Source: Bipolaris cookei (Eukaryota > Ascomycota > Dothideomycetes > Pleosporales > Pleosporaceae). From it: a stretch of 64,000 nucleotides of DNA. The DNA is taken from NCBI GenBank assembly GCA_002286855.1, contig NRSV01000008.1, positions 558,001 through 622,000 of the forward strand, written 5' to 3'. Numbering within the stretch: position 1 is the first letter of the stretch; every line of letters starts with the position of its first letter. Below are positions 21,346-32,000 of this stretch, one piece after another. A program made the translations under genes and the position numbers. The notes below the pieces were generated by a model. That model was given only the letters and a program-made list of their open reading frames with translations. It had not been told where the DNA came from and did no database searches.

Positions 21346-22377
21346 GATGGGGGTACGTGGGATGTGGGATGAGTGTAAGAATATACAGAAATATGAGTCC
21401 TGTAAAATTGGATGAAGAAAAATAGGATGATTGTATTCTCGACCGTTTCGTTTTGGTAGATCTACATCACTGGAAAGGTATGTGTGCATGCACTTGTCCT
21501 ATCGTTTGTATCGCTTGAGTGTGTTCTTACACACTTTTGTGGCGGTTGTTCGCACAGGGAGAGTGAGTGTTATCTGAAAATGCCACAGTGAGCGAGAAGA
21601 CGAGAAAGATTGACCATGGGCATTTTGGGGGCGGATATTTGTCGACGCAATTAGTGGGATGGTAGGGGCGCTGATGCTCACCGTGGCAGAACACTGGCCC
21701 TGTAAAACCTACTACCAACAAACCAACATTACAGCAGCTTTACCCGCTATTTTCAAGCAACCTCACAAAGCGGAACGCACGCCCGGTTTCCGCGTCCGAA
21801 CCCAAAAACCCCTGCATCATGCGTAGAGCGACAAAGGTATGCAACCCCAATATATAGCCGCAGTCGGTAACCGGAAAAATAGAGGTAGGATCTGGCGGCG
21901 AAGGCTGAGCCGCTTAGAACACTACATACGGCATGAATCTCTGCTTTTAGAACGGAGCTGTATATTTCATTCCGGGTCTTTGGTGGGTAAATGCAATGCT
22001 GAGATTTCCGGTTTCCGGGTCGGCTGAAGACCGCAAGTCATAGATACTAAGGTACGATATCGAAACGATGAGCGGTGATAAATCTCAGCTGCGTCAGAGA
22101 AGCATGTAGCTGCACCTTTGATCGCGCTGGATACGAAATCAGGCCCTGCAGGAAGTTTGTAGTACAGCTATACTTTTTTTACCACTCTTTATATGTTTTG
22201 CCTGGATACCAAGTGACGATTAGACAATGAAAAAAAATTAGATATCACAATCGAAAGTAAACATGCAGAAGAAAAAGGGGTCTGAGTAAAAATCAACAGA
22301 AAAGAAGGACGTGCCTATGATATATCCCATATAACCACTCCATTTTTTACATCCTTACCCTAAGCTGCTAGTACTAC
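21346..22377. other. Convergent intergenic DNA, about 1 kb
   Basis: It lies between the 3' ends of the ICP55-like and tyrosinase genes. Only short random frames are present. No repeat or element end was recognised. Confidence 0.5.
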
Positions 22378-23462
22378 CTAATAATTATAGCAAAACGGCT
22401 CCCCCCTCGCATCCAGCAACTTGGCCAACTTGACCGTCCCTGCAATCGCCCCCAAATTCACCTCAAACTCCGGCGTAACCTCCGTCTCATCCGTATAAAC
22501 TCCAGGCACAACATTCCCGCCGACGTCGAAATTCCTCGTCGCAAGATCGCCTTGCTGCCAGAGCCACCAAAGCCGATCAATCGACGCGTGGTGCAGGTAA
22601 AACAACGGCTCAGCAGGCGAATTCGCCGCGTCACCGGCCTGTCCAAACACGCCGCCGACACCAAAGTGGCCTGCGCCGTGAATATTGGGGTTGATAAAGT
22701 TCTTCTCGCCTTGCAGTGCACGGTCGAATGCGATGAAATTTTGTTTGCTGAGAAGATTCTCGACGACCTTGGGGTCGGCGCCGCGGTTGAGCAGGTTGGG
22801 ACTGAAGTCGCGACGGAGACACTGTGGTTCCGGGCCGGGGAAATTCAACATGAAGTTCTTGGGGACAAAAGGGCCGTCTTGGACGCAGCCGCCGCCCGTG
22901 CTGTTGATGCCGAGAGGGTTTTGCTCAGGCGTAGGGATGACCCTAGGGCCGTTACCACCGAAGCCGACAGTCGGAGAGAAAACATCGGTTTCGTAGATGC
23001 GGGTGGAGTTTAGATTTTGTGGGTCGGCGTCGAGGGTGTAGTCCCAGTAGGGCTGGGCGCCTTTGTAGCCGCATTCATTGCGGAGGGTTTGCTCGTAGGC
23101 CCAGACGAAGTAGCGGTGCCAGGGGAGGAAGTGGCCGACGAAGTGAATGTAGTTGCCCTGGTCGTGGTGGATGGCTTGGAAGTCGTCGTAGCGGTTTTCG
23201 GTATATGGGATTCCGGAGATTGAGGGGATCTTTTGGAGGCAGAGGACGGCGGAGATGTAGTTGCGTCGTTGGCTGTGGGACATTTGTCTCCTGTGGAAAG
23301 TACTGTCAGTACGACTCTTGGATGTTATCTAGGAGTTTCTTCTCACCATTCGAGCCGCTTGGTGGGCTTCTTGCAAGTAGGGACATTCGCGGCAGGCAGT
23401 GCTGCTGAAAATGCCAAGGATGCCAGGCTCAGGGCAGAAGTGATGACTTGTAGCTTGACCAT
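22378..23462 (-). CDS. Secreted tyrosinase (copper monooxygenase)
   Basis: Exons 23347-23462 and 22378-23290, with a 56-bp intron (GTGAGA to CCACAG), give 342 residues. The N-terminus MVKLQVITSALSLASLAFSA is a clear signal peptide. The CuA site is in QAIHHDQGNYIHFVGHFLPW and the following H, with the usual H-x8-H pattern. The CuB site is in NIHGAGHFG and PLFYLHHASIDRLWWLWQ. Both belong to the type-3 dicopper tyrosinase/catechol oxidase family. It lacks the long C-terminal shielding domain of classic melanin tyrosinases and resembles the short secreted fungal group, which oxidises phenols outside the cell. A TATA-like sequence lies about 95 bp upstream. It may act in pigment or secondary metabolism, but no biosynthetic cluster surrounds it. 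Confidence 0.9.
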
Positions 23463-23554
23463 GATGGGCGATGGCGTTACAAGTTACCGTCAACAAGTCG
23501 AATGAGACAAGAAACAAGCACGTCTGTCCATTCAGACGAAGGCGGTTCCTCCCC

Positions 23555-23563
23555 TTTTATATA
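23555..23563 (-). promoter_or_regulatory. TATA-like box upstream of tyrosinase
   Basis: On the minus strand the sequence reads TATATAAAAG, roughly 95 bp before the tyrosinase ATG and followed by a purine/pyrimidine-biased leader. This spacing suits a fungal TATA-driven, inducible gene. Confidence 0.5.
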
Positions 23564-24939
23564 CGCCATTTGCTGACACGGCGTCGAGTTCACTATGCAC
23601 CTTACCATTACAATTGAGGCACGGAGGCAGCAAACGTATACGGTATACTACCTTAACAGGAGATAGGTGTGCAGTTGCCCAAAGTAAGGTGTCTTACATT
23701 CTAGCGAGATGTTTAGTCTTGGAGGGCCGGCTATGCATGGCAATGTAATCACATGCGTGCCAATGTTGTACCACTGGCGTTAGACGCGGGAGAATGCCAA
23801 TTGCACGAGCATTCAAAGGCGCACATGTATGCATGACTCAGCATAGTATAAAATGGCTTGCGGATTGCCAACGCATTCGATAAATCATTTGGGGAAATCT
23901 CCCTCTATCGAGAGAGTCGGGTAGAATGGCGCTCGAGCATCGGTGTCCAGTCGAGATTAAACTATTACCAACTCCAGGTCCAGTACTCGCAGCGGAGTAT
24001 AGTTTTAAACCAGCCCATGTGCGGCTGGATGCCAAGCGACCGTTAAAGCAAGGATAAACTTAACGCCCTGCATGTCCGGGGACTTGGCCCATCTCCACCG
24101 CTTGTTTTCTGGGCGTTTTTTTTTCTGCAAGTAGTAAGACTGGAGAGGACAGTTCCAGATTTTTGAACATGGACAAGGCTGCATGAGCGCTCCCTCCTAC
24201 CTTTTCTTTACTAGTACAGAGGCGCTGATTACACATGCAAAACCTGGCAGTGACAGCATGATAATTACGGGGATGAGAAAAGACTGTGATGAAAGCAACC
24301 AGCCTCAGCATTATTTAGGTGTCGTTATTGTGGTTGCCACAAAGGACGAATAATTGGACCGTCGGTGTTCAGCCCGAAAAGGAAATCGGGGTTGTGAAGG
24401 TGAAAACCAGGGTCTGATTCAGGGATAAGAGTGCTGTGGACAAATCAGGTTCAAGGCTGCTGGAAATTCCGCAGCCGATATTAATTCTTGTGTGCTATAC
24501 CGAAGAAGGAAAAAAGCAATGCAGACAGTGCGAGATGAAGGGCTGGGAAAACTAGCGCCCAACTTTCTTGGTGTGACTCGATTCCGGCTGGTATTTTGAA
24601 TGTGTTTTACGCGAGTGTATAGAGATTTTCATCCAGCCTGGGCTTACATTAGTTTATTGGCAAACTTTTCCTATTTGAGGCTGAGAAGCATGCAATACTA
24701 ATCGCATGAAAGCTTTTTACAGCCTTTGTATGCAGGGGATATCAGCTATCTTACATCTATGTATGATTGTTGCTTAGAAATCTACATTAGACTTCCCAAG
24801 TCGTTGAAGAGATGTTGTGGGATCTGCGAGCCTTGTCAGCTCTTGTTCTGGAAATTCGATCAACTACCAATAAGACATTCGAGGCACAAAGTGATCATAC
24901 TTCAAAAAACGCCCACCAAAATCCCAACACCCACACCCA
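23564..24939. other. Upstream region of tyrosinase, about 1.4 kb
   Basis: It lies between the tyrosinase promoter and the 3' end of the FAD oxidase gene. No gene or repeat is recognised. The length is compatible with an extended regulatory region for the tyrosinase. Confidence 0.45.
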
Positions 24940-26510
24940 TCAAAGTCTCTCCATCCTCCCGCCCTCAAGTCTAAAAACCTTATCCGGATTCAATATCCCC
25001 CTCTGATCCCACGCCGCCTTAATCGCCCTCATACCCTCAACCCCACTCATCCCAACCTCCTCCTCTAACGCATCTCTCAACTCCAGCCCAACCCCATGCT
25101 CCCCCGTGACCGTGCCTTCAAGCCTCAACGCCAACCTCGCCACATCCCTCAGTATCGCCTCTGCAGCCCAGCGATCAGTTGCAGGACAAATAATCGCAGA
25201 ATGCACATTGCCATCCCCGACATGTCCAACATTGGCACAGAACCAACCTCCTTGGTTCCCCGTCACAGCAGCAGCTTTGGAAATGAGTGACTGCGTGCCC
25301 TGAACGAGAGCTGAAAGTTTGGATATAGGAACCGCGCAGTCTGAATGTAGAAACACATCCGAGGGACTCTTCTTCATACAAACAAGTGCTTGTCCCATAC
25401 ATTTCCGGGCCTGCCAAATAGCACTTGCGCGCTCACCCTGTCCCTCCTGCGACGCGATTTCGATCTTAAGGGCGGAGCACTTGCGACACAGCACGGTCAC
25501 GATAGCCAACTGCTCCTGCACAAGCTGGCTCGATGGTCCCGCGATTTTAAAGAACAAAGTCGGTATCTCGGCGAACGTAATGCTAGCTAGACGCGAGACA
25601 TTGACACACTGCATTTGCTGACTGTCTGCTAGCTCGAGGGCTTCCAGCACGTGCCCTTCTTTCTGGAGTTCGACAACGACATTCACGCCAGATTGGAAAG
25701 TGGGGAAAGTAGCGAGACCCACGTGCAGGTTCTTGGGGAGTGGGAAAAGGCGCAGCACGGCTTCTGTGACAAGTCCGAGAGTGCCTTCAGAGCCGATGAG
25801 AAGGCGAGTGAGATCGTAACCAGCAGAGGATTTGCGGGGCCGATGGTGGGTTTTTATTATGCGGCCGGAGGCTAGCACGCAAGTGAGGGATATGACATTT
25901 TGTTTCATGGTACCGTAGCGGTAGGCATTTGTGCCTGAACAAGACATTGATATCTATGTCGTTCATATTTTATCAGAATCTGGCCTTCCCAATACTCGAA
26001 AATTTCGAACAAAAAGATAGAGTGTGAGAAAAGGTAGAAGAAAAGACAACTCACCATCCCCCCAATCTTCGCCCCAGGCGCAGGATCAACCGGAAAAAAC
26101 AACCCTCTACTTTCCAACTTTTCATTCAACTCCATCCACCCAAGTCCCGGCTGCACAACAACATCCATATCGTCCTCATGCACTGCGATAATCTCTTTCA
26201 TGCGCTCAAAACTAACGCATACACCATTGCGACTCGCCGTGAGTGCGCCGCCGAAGCTCGTTCCGCCGGAAAACGATGTCACTGCAATCAGCCGCTTGTT
26301 GCATGATTTGAGGACAATTGATGTTTGCTGTGTTGAAGTAGGGAAAAGAACGGCTAATGGTGTCTCATGAAGTGCTGCGGGCGAGTGCTTCGTGTTGGCT
26401 TTGGCATCGCGTTCGTGGGTATCAAGCGTGTATTCAATGCTATGCTTGCGCAACTCTGCAAGTAAGCTTTCAATGTTGCCCGGGGAATGGTCGTACGTAT
26501 ACGGTGACAT
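24940..26510 (-). CDS. D-lactate dehydrogenase (cytochrome)-type FAD-linked oxidase
   Basis: Exons 26055-26510 and 24940-25953, with a 101-bp intron (GTGAGT to CATAG), give 489 residues. The FAD_binding_4 (PCMH-type) domain shows SFSGGTSFGGA, VVQPGLGWMELNEKL, FFPVDPAPGAKIGGM and, across the splice, ISMSCSGTNAYRYGTM. Then comes LTRLLIGSEGTLGLVTEAVL. The FAD-oxidase_C domain has NVGHVGDGNVHSAII and TGEHGVGLELRDAL. These are hallmarks of D-lactate and D-2-hydroxyglutarate dehydrogenases, which pass electrons to cytochrome c or another acceptor. The exact 2-hydroxyacid is not readable. With the ATG at 26510 there is no clear mitochondrial presequence, so it may be a cytosolic type or have an unrecognised upstream exon. 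Element C starts only 160 bp before this start codon. Confidence 0.88.
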
Positions 26511-26670
26511 GTTTGGACGTGTTCTTGGACAGTTTTTATTGTCCACAAGGATGAAGTTTGCGGATGTAGCCGGGGGATCTGGGGAAGTGGGAGCCGAGGC
26601 GAGTCATGCGGGTTCGGAAATAACTCACCAGGCTATTCCCGGAAACTCTAAGAAAACACTTTTGTATGTA

Positions 26671-26734
26671 ACGTCTGGGATGGGCGAAACGCTCAAACGG
26701 GCGAACCGCTCACAATGCCAAGACCCCACCAACT
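26671..26734 (+). repeat. Element C left terminal inverted repeat
   Basis: It starts acgtctgggatgggcgaaac. Compared with the right end it has an extra motif unit. It finishes with CCAAGACCCCACCAACT, a block shared in part with element B. Confidence 0.85.
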
Positions 26735-26820
26735 TTGACCATACTACCATTATTACACGCGATGCCACAATATCGCAATGTGTAAAACACTTTAAAGAAT
26801 CCCAACACAGCTTGCAATAC

Positions 26821-28575
26821 TAGCTATTCAAAAAGACGCGACACTTAGCCAGCGACGTGCTGTAGCACTGTATAACATTTCCCAAGGAACTCTTAGTGAT
26901 TGACTTGCTGGAATCTCTTCTCAAAAAGATATCCAGCCCAACTCAATGAGACTCCTTGTGACAGAAGAGGAGACACTTCGTGACCGTATTCTGGGCCTTG
27001 ACTGGCGAGGACTTCCAGTACGCCTCTCTACTATCAAAGATCTAGCTAATTCTTTGCTGGCTGCTCGCAATTGTGAGTCTGTTGGCCAAAACTGGGCTAA
27101 GTCCTTTGTAAAGCGTCATCCAGAGCTTCAAACAAAGTCCAATCGAAAGTACGATTATAAGAGAGCCCTCTGTGAAGATCCCGAGCTTGTGCAGCGCTGG
27201 TCTCGCCTTGTATAGAACACTAAAGCCAAGTATAGGATCCAGGAGAACGATATATACAACTTTGATGAGACGGGCTTCATGACAGGCATACATAAAGCGT
27301 CAACAGTAGCCACAGCCTCTAAGCGTCGACCAAGACCGGAATCCTTGCAGCAGGGCAACTGGGAGTGGGATACCAGCGTGGTTTGTGTCAGTGCAGCTGG
27401 CTGGGCGATCCCATCCTTTATCATCTTTCAAGGAGAGCATCACCTCTCTGTCTGGTACAAGGAACAAAATCGGCCTAAGGATTGGGCTATCGGGGTCTCT
27501 GAGAATGATTGGATGACAAATGAGCTTGGTATAAAGTAGCTAGATCACTTTAATAGGCATACAAAAGAGCGTGGTGTTGGAGGCTATCGTCTGCTTATTC
27601 TTGACGGTCATGAGAGCTACAACTCGCTCGAATTTCAGCAATGCTGCAAAGAGGCAAAGATTATCACTATATGCATACCTCCACACTCCTCCCATCTACT
27701 GCAGCCACTTGATGTGGGTTGTTTCTTGTCAGCCTGGTACCTCAGTTCACACGATTCATGGTGAACTGCATCCTCACGTGACTCTTGGTCACCTGCTTAC
27801 TCATCTTCGTTGTGTATATAATCGCTCCGTGTAGCTACCTCAATACAACAACTTTCTTTCCCCTTTTCTTGTCTTCTCTCTCACATCTGATATTTCTCGC
27901 CTTTGAAGAGGATGTATGGGTGCCAAGCCGAGGAGATGATACGCAACGGGATCAACCATATGACGAAGATGGAGTTCTTGCCAGCTTTCCAGCAGGCTTA
28001 TCACAAGACTATTACAAATGACAATGTCTTAGGAGGATTCCGAGGCGCTGGCTTAGTTCCACATGACCCAGAAGTGGTGGTATCGAAGCTTGATATCAAG
28101 CTGCGTACACCAACACCACCTGCTACAGAAGATCTGCCCTGGCTATCGCAAACCCTAAGCAACACCCTAGAACTAGGGTCGCAATCGACGCTTGTAAAGC
28201 AGAGGATTCAGAGGCATATAGATAGCTCACCATCAAGTATGGTGGTTGCTTTTGAAAAGCTAGATAAAGACGCTGCAATTATTGCGTAGAAGCTAGTGTT
28301 GGCACAAAAACGCAATGCTGAGCTTGAGGTAGCTAATAAAGTCGCTATACAACGAAGATCACATAAAAAAAGCGAGTACAGAAGGGAGAGACTCTAATAG
28401 TTGAAGAGGGACAGAGGTTGGCAACTCTAAGAGAGTTAGGGGCGCGTAGTGATGGGAAGAAGATATAGCGCGTGTTGAGGCAGGTGAACCATCGCAAAGG
28501 CGCTGTGGGCGGTGTGGTGAGAAAGGGCACAACTTGCGCACCTGTAAGCAAGATGTGGAATTTGATCCCAAGTAG
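26821..28575 (+). pseudogene. Element C transposase remnant
   Basis: It reads through stops as a pogo transposase: DATLSQRRAVALYNISQGT (HTH), LGLDWRGLPVRLSTIKDLA, NFDETGF near 27255, LLILDGHESYNS near 27595 and LLQPLDVGCF near 27715. After the LTR insertion come PLKRMYGC and FLPAFQQAY, and at the end a CCHC knuckle (CGRCGEKGHNLRTC near 28510). In-frame stops at about 27213, 27538 and 28287 are TAG where related copies have CAG or TGG. These are C:G to T:A changes in CpA context, as expected from repeat-induced point mutation. Confidence 0.88.
27727..27892. mobile_element. Solo LTR, 166 bp, inserted in element C transposase
   Basis: It begins TGTCAG and ends CTGATA, near-complementary termini, and is flanked by the exact 5-bp duplication TTTCT (27722-27726 and 27893-27897). 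Deleting it and one TTTCT joins ...GCF to SPLKRMYG in frame, exactly what related transposases have. A TATA-like tgtatataat lies near 27808. It must be younger than element C. Confidence 0.88.
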
Positions 28576-28641
28576 AATAGTCTATTGTAGTTTCTATTCA
28601 TTGTTTTAATTGAGTTGTAACAGTCATATAACAGTCGTGAG

Positions 28642-28689
28642 ATTGGTGGGGTCTTGGCACTGTGAGTGGTTCGCCCCCATCCCAGATGT
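28642..28689 (-). repeat. Element C right terminal inverted repeat
   Basis: The reverse complement starts acatctgggatgggggcgaa and aligns with the left end after dropping one motif unit of the latter. Confidence 0.85.
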
Positions 28690-28691
28690 TA

Positions 28692-29022
28692 TATGCAAGT
28701 AGAAAAGTCACCATCGGATGGGTATGGTTACATTCAAGATCAGTGCCATGAAATCTATTGAATCCCAATATCGGCCCATGCCGATAACGTTGAACAAACT
28801 CAAACTCGGTGGTAGCATGAACATGACATACAAAAAGTGGGTATCGAGAAGCCATCATCCGTTCAGAAACAACAATCCGTAATCGTCCCCTCGCCTCATT
28901 TTTCCTTCTCTTTCTCAAAAAAAAAGTATCAAATAAATCTATTTAACGAGTGATTTGAAGTCGTGAAAAGAACAAAAGCAAGCTGTATGTCTCATGTTTC
29001 ACTCGTGTCATAACAGTGATGA
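28692..29022. other. Short intergenic stretch
   Basis: It lies between element C and the 3' end of the large disordered protein gene. Nothing coding is seen. Confidence 0.5.
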
Positions 29023-32000
29023 TTACGGCAAATCACCATACGTCTTTTTGCTGCGCCAAAACTTCCTGCTCTTCTTCTCTTCCTTGACTGGCGCAGCACG
29101 AGTGACTGGTGGCTCTGGTGGCCCAGAATTCATGAGGAAATCGGCTAGGTCGCTCGTCCCTGTGCGTGCACCTCCACCTCGGGCGTCATTAGATGCGGGT
29201 GCCCTTGCTTGTAGGCGAGGTTTGTATGAACGTGCGGCATCGGAAGTAATCGATGTTGAGGTCAAAGAGCCAGGATGCGCGCTACCATTGCCCTTGTATG
29301 GCTGCGATTTCGAGGAATTTGCACGCGCGCGTGCAGCAGCAATAGTCTCCTCACTCAACATAAAAGGCTGAGGTTTGCTGGCCGATGGGGGTTCCATGGC
29401 ATTGAGGAAATCCATCAGACTCTCCTGTCTCGGTGCAGCTTGTCGCGGTGACTGTGCCGGAGCCTGTCTGGGTGTTTGCGTTCCGCTAGGTGGAAGTGCA
29501 GTGAGCTGATCTTCGTCTTCATTCCCGTCTTCATCCTCATCAGAGAAGTCAATCGCATATGGGTCCTTAATGCGCCGCCTCGTTCGCATGACTTGAGGCT
29601 CGTCATTGGAGGCTGATATGCTTCCGCCCAGCTGCTTTGGCGTATTGGAATAGGCCGGCTGCACAACACCAGGTGATGCAATGAGACCAGTTCGAGAATT
29701 GATGGTCTGAGCACTGTTCTTCGACTCTAGCGTTGATGCTGCAGAGCCGTACGCTGATTCAACATTGCTGTGGCCTTCCAGCATGCTGTCAAACTGATCA
29801 GAATCTACGGTGCTGCGGAAGGGGGCAACACTCCGAGGGATTCTAGGTTGCCCATTATTCGAATCCGGTGGTCCTTGTCTGATAAAATCAATCAAGTCAC
29901 CATTGCCCGTGCTTAGGCCTGCCGGACTGCGTGGTTCCATGTTGGCACGTGCTTTTGCAGAAGTCCCGTTAACAGAAGATGATCGTCTGGTAGATAGCTT
30001 CCGACCGAGTGAAGATGATGAGATGTTGCTGGGCCTCGAACTTGGATTCTGTCCATTCATGCTGACAAAAGGTTGCACAGGCTTCTCCTGGCCGGGTGAA
30101 GGGCCAGTCGATCGGATGAAGTCGGCAAAGTCGCGCATTGATTCTGACTCGATCTTTGGGTCTCTTGCGAGCGGTCTGGTGACTACACTGCGGCTAGGTG
30201 AGGGCCTGTGGTGGGTCCCATTAGACAATTTTGCCCTAGGTGCAGTCGTGTTGGGCAAGTTTGCAGTGCCATAAGACTTGTCGTCAGCATGAACGCGAGG
30301 ATATGGCTTTGCGGAAGATGAAGATGACAAGCGATGCTGCACAGGCTGATGCACTGGAGTTTCCTGCTTGCCGTTAGTGGGTTGAAAAGGAAGCGATGTA
30401 TGACTTACATCAAGGTCTCGCATGTTTTGTGGCGTCAACGTGAATTTGACAGTCTCCTGCCCCTTAATCAAAGAGTCAAATTCACGCGTCCGATCTTCCT
30501 CTGACATACGTCCGCTCAAACCTCGCGAACGGTAGCTAGAGACGGAATCCCGTCCACTAGAAGTCACAGGATAGACAACCTGCTTCTTCAGAGAAGACGA
30601 TGTCGAAGTGCCTCGCTTCAATGACATATTGTCTGAGGGGGATTTTTCAGAAGGTGCACTCTGAGAACGGATAGATTCTCCGGTCGATATGCGTTGCAGT
30701 CTTCGATCAGGTACTTGCATTGGCCCGTCTTGATTTGTGGAGGTAGAGTCGCGTTTTGATTCTTCATAAGTGGGAGAGCTGGATTTGTGCATACCTAGAG
30801 AGCCTGCCTTCTCAACGGGCTGGGTTGGATTACTCTCCACCTCATGCAAAGCAGGCAACGACGAGGCGAGGGATGGGGAACGAAGACCATCTTGCCTCCG
30901 TGGGGCACTGGTGGGGCTCTCGTGTTGAATGGGGCTGGATGTGACATCTCCATTGCTGTGCGGCTTTCTTCCAATGTCTTTTCGGATTATCAGACGCTCT
31001 CCTCCCGCATACTTATCATCAGGCGAAGAAGTGTTACGGTTCTGCAGCGATGTCGGAGTAGAGGTACGAGGCTGGACTTCTACATAAGCTCCCCTAGTGG
31101 GTGGTCTGCCGGGTTCACGAGCCATCTCGTCTGGAGTAGTAGATGTTGATCGGATAGCATTATCGGCGGTGCGTGCAATGCCAATTGCCTGGGGCTCCTC
31201 GGGCTCGTCTTCGGATAAATCGTCGTCTAGGTATGATTTTTCTTCAGCGTGAGTAGTTGCTTTTGGCGTTAGTGCAGGCGTGTGTAGAGGAGACTTGAGG
31301 CTCGAAGTGCGGGTAGAACTGCGAGCTGAAAATGTGCGCACTAAACCGGGAGGCCCCGGTCGTTCTATGGACATTCTCTTGGAGCTCATGACCTTTCCCA
31401 CACTCTTGGGGCTGATATCGTTGATCACGTCAAGGCCGTCCGGGTTCTTCACCTGGATGTCAGCGGGTTCGGGAGTACTCATTCTAAAGCCCAGGCCAGT
31501 AGCTGCTGTAAATGCCACCATCGAGGCATCATCCTCAGGCGATTCATCTCGTGGAGCTGGCACTGAGTGCTGTTGCTGAGACGAGTCGTCGTGAATTGGA
31601 TCATCGGCTGGCTCGCTTTCAATTGAAGTATGGATAGATTGCTCATCTTCATCAACAGGCCCGATAGGAATAACGAACACTGGTAGCTGCGAAATGGGCA
31701 GAGAAATAGGGCGCGCTTTCTTATTCTTCTTGGCTGAGGTGACTGAAGAGGAAATCATGGCACTCGAAGGTCGCCTTGCTTGTGAATATGACGTAGTCTC
31801 CGTGTTTTCGTTTTCGTCCTCGTATGTAGGCGCCAATCCAGGCACTTCAATCTCGTTGATGTCATTGCTGCCAATTGGAAGAGGTATGTTGGCTGCAATT
31901 TCCGTCTCGGTGGGCTGGTGCTCGGGCAGGTGTTCGTGGCCGCTATGCACCGTGTTGATTGTGTCACGGCTTGGCCTTCGCATGGGTAAGCTCGTGTAGC

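Larger units (their letters stand above)
26671..28689 (+). mobile_element. Element C: degraded pogo-like transposon, plus orientation
   Basis: The ends are imperfect inverted repeats (26671-26734 and 28642-28689) flanked by TA at 26669-26670 and 28690-28691. The total is 2,019 bp; subtracting the inserted 166-bp LTR and its 5-bp duplication leaves about 1.85 kb, the expected element size. The left end contains two copies of a GGGCGAAnCGCTCA motif, the right end only one. It lies immediately upstream of the FAD-oxidase gene. Confidence 0.9.

Noticed and set aside
22552..23013. 153-codon plus-strand frame opposite tyrosinase
   Set aside because: It lies fully inside the conserved tyrosinase exon on the other strand and has no homology features.
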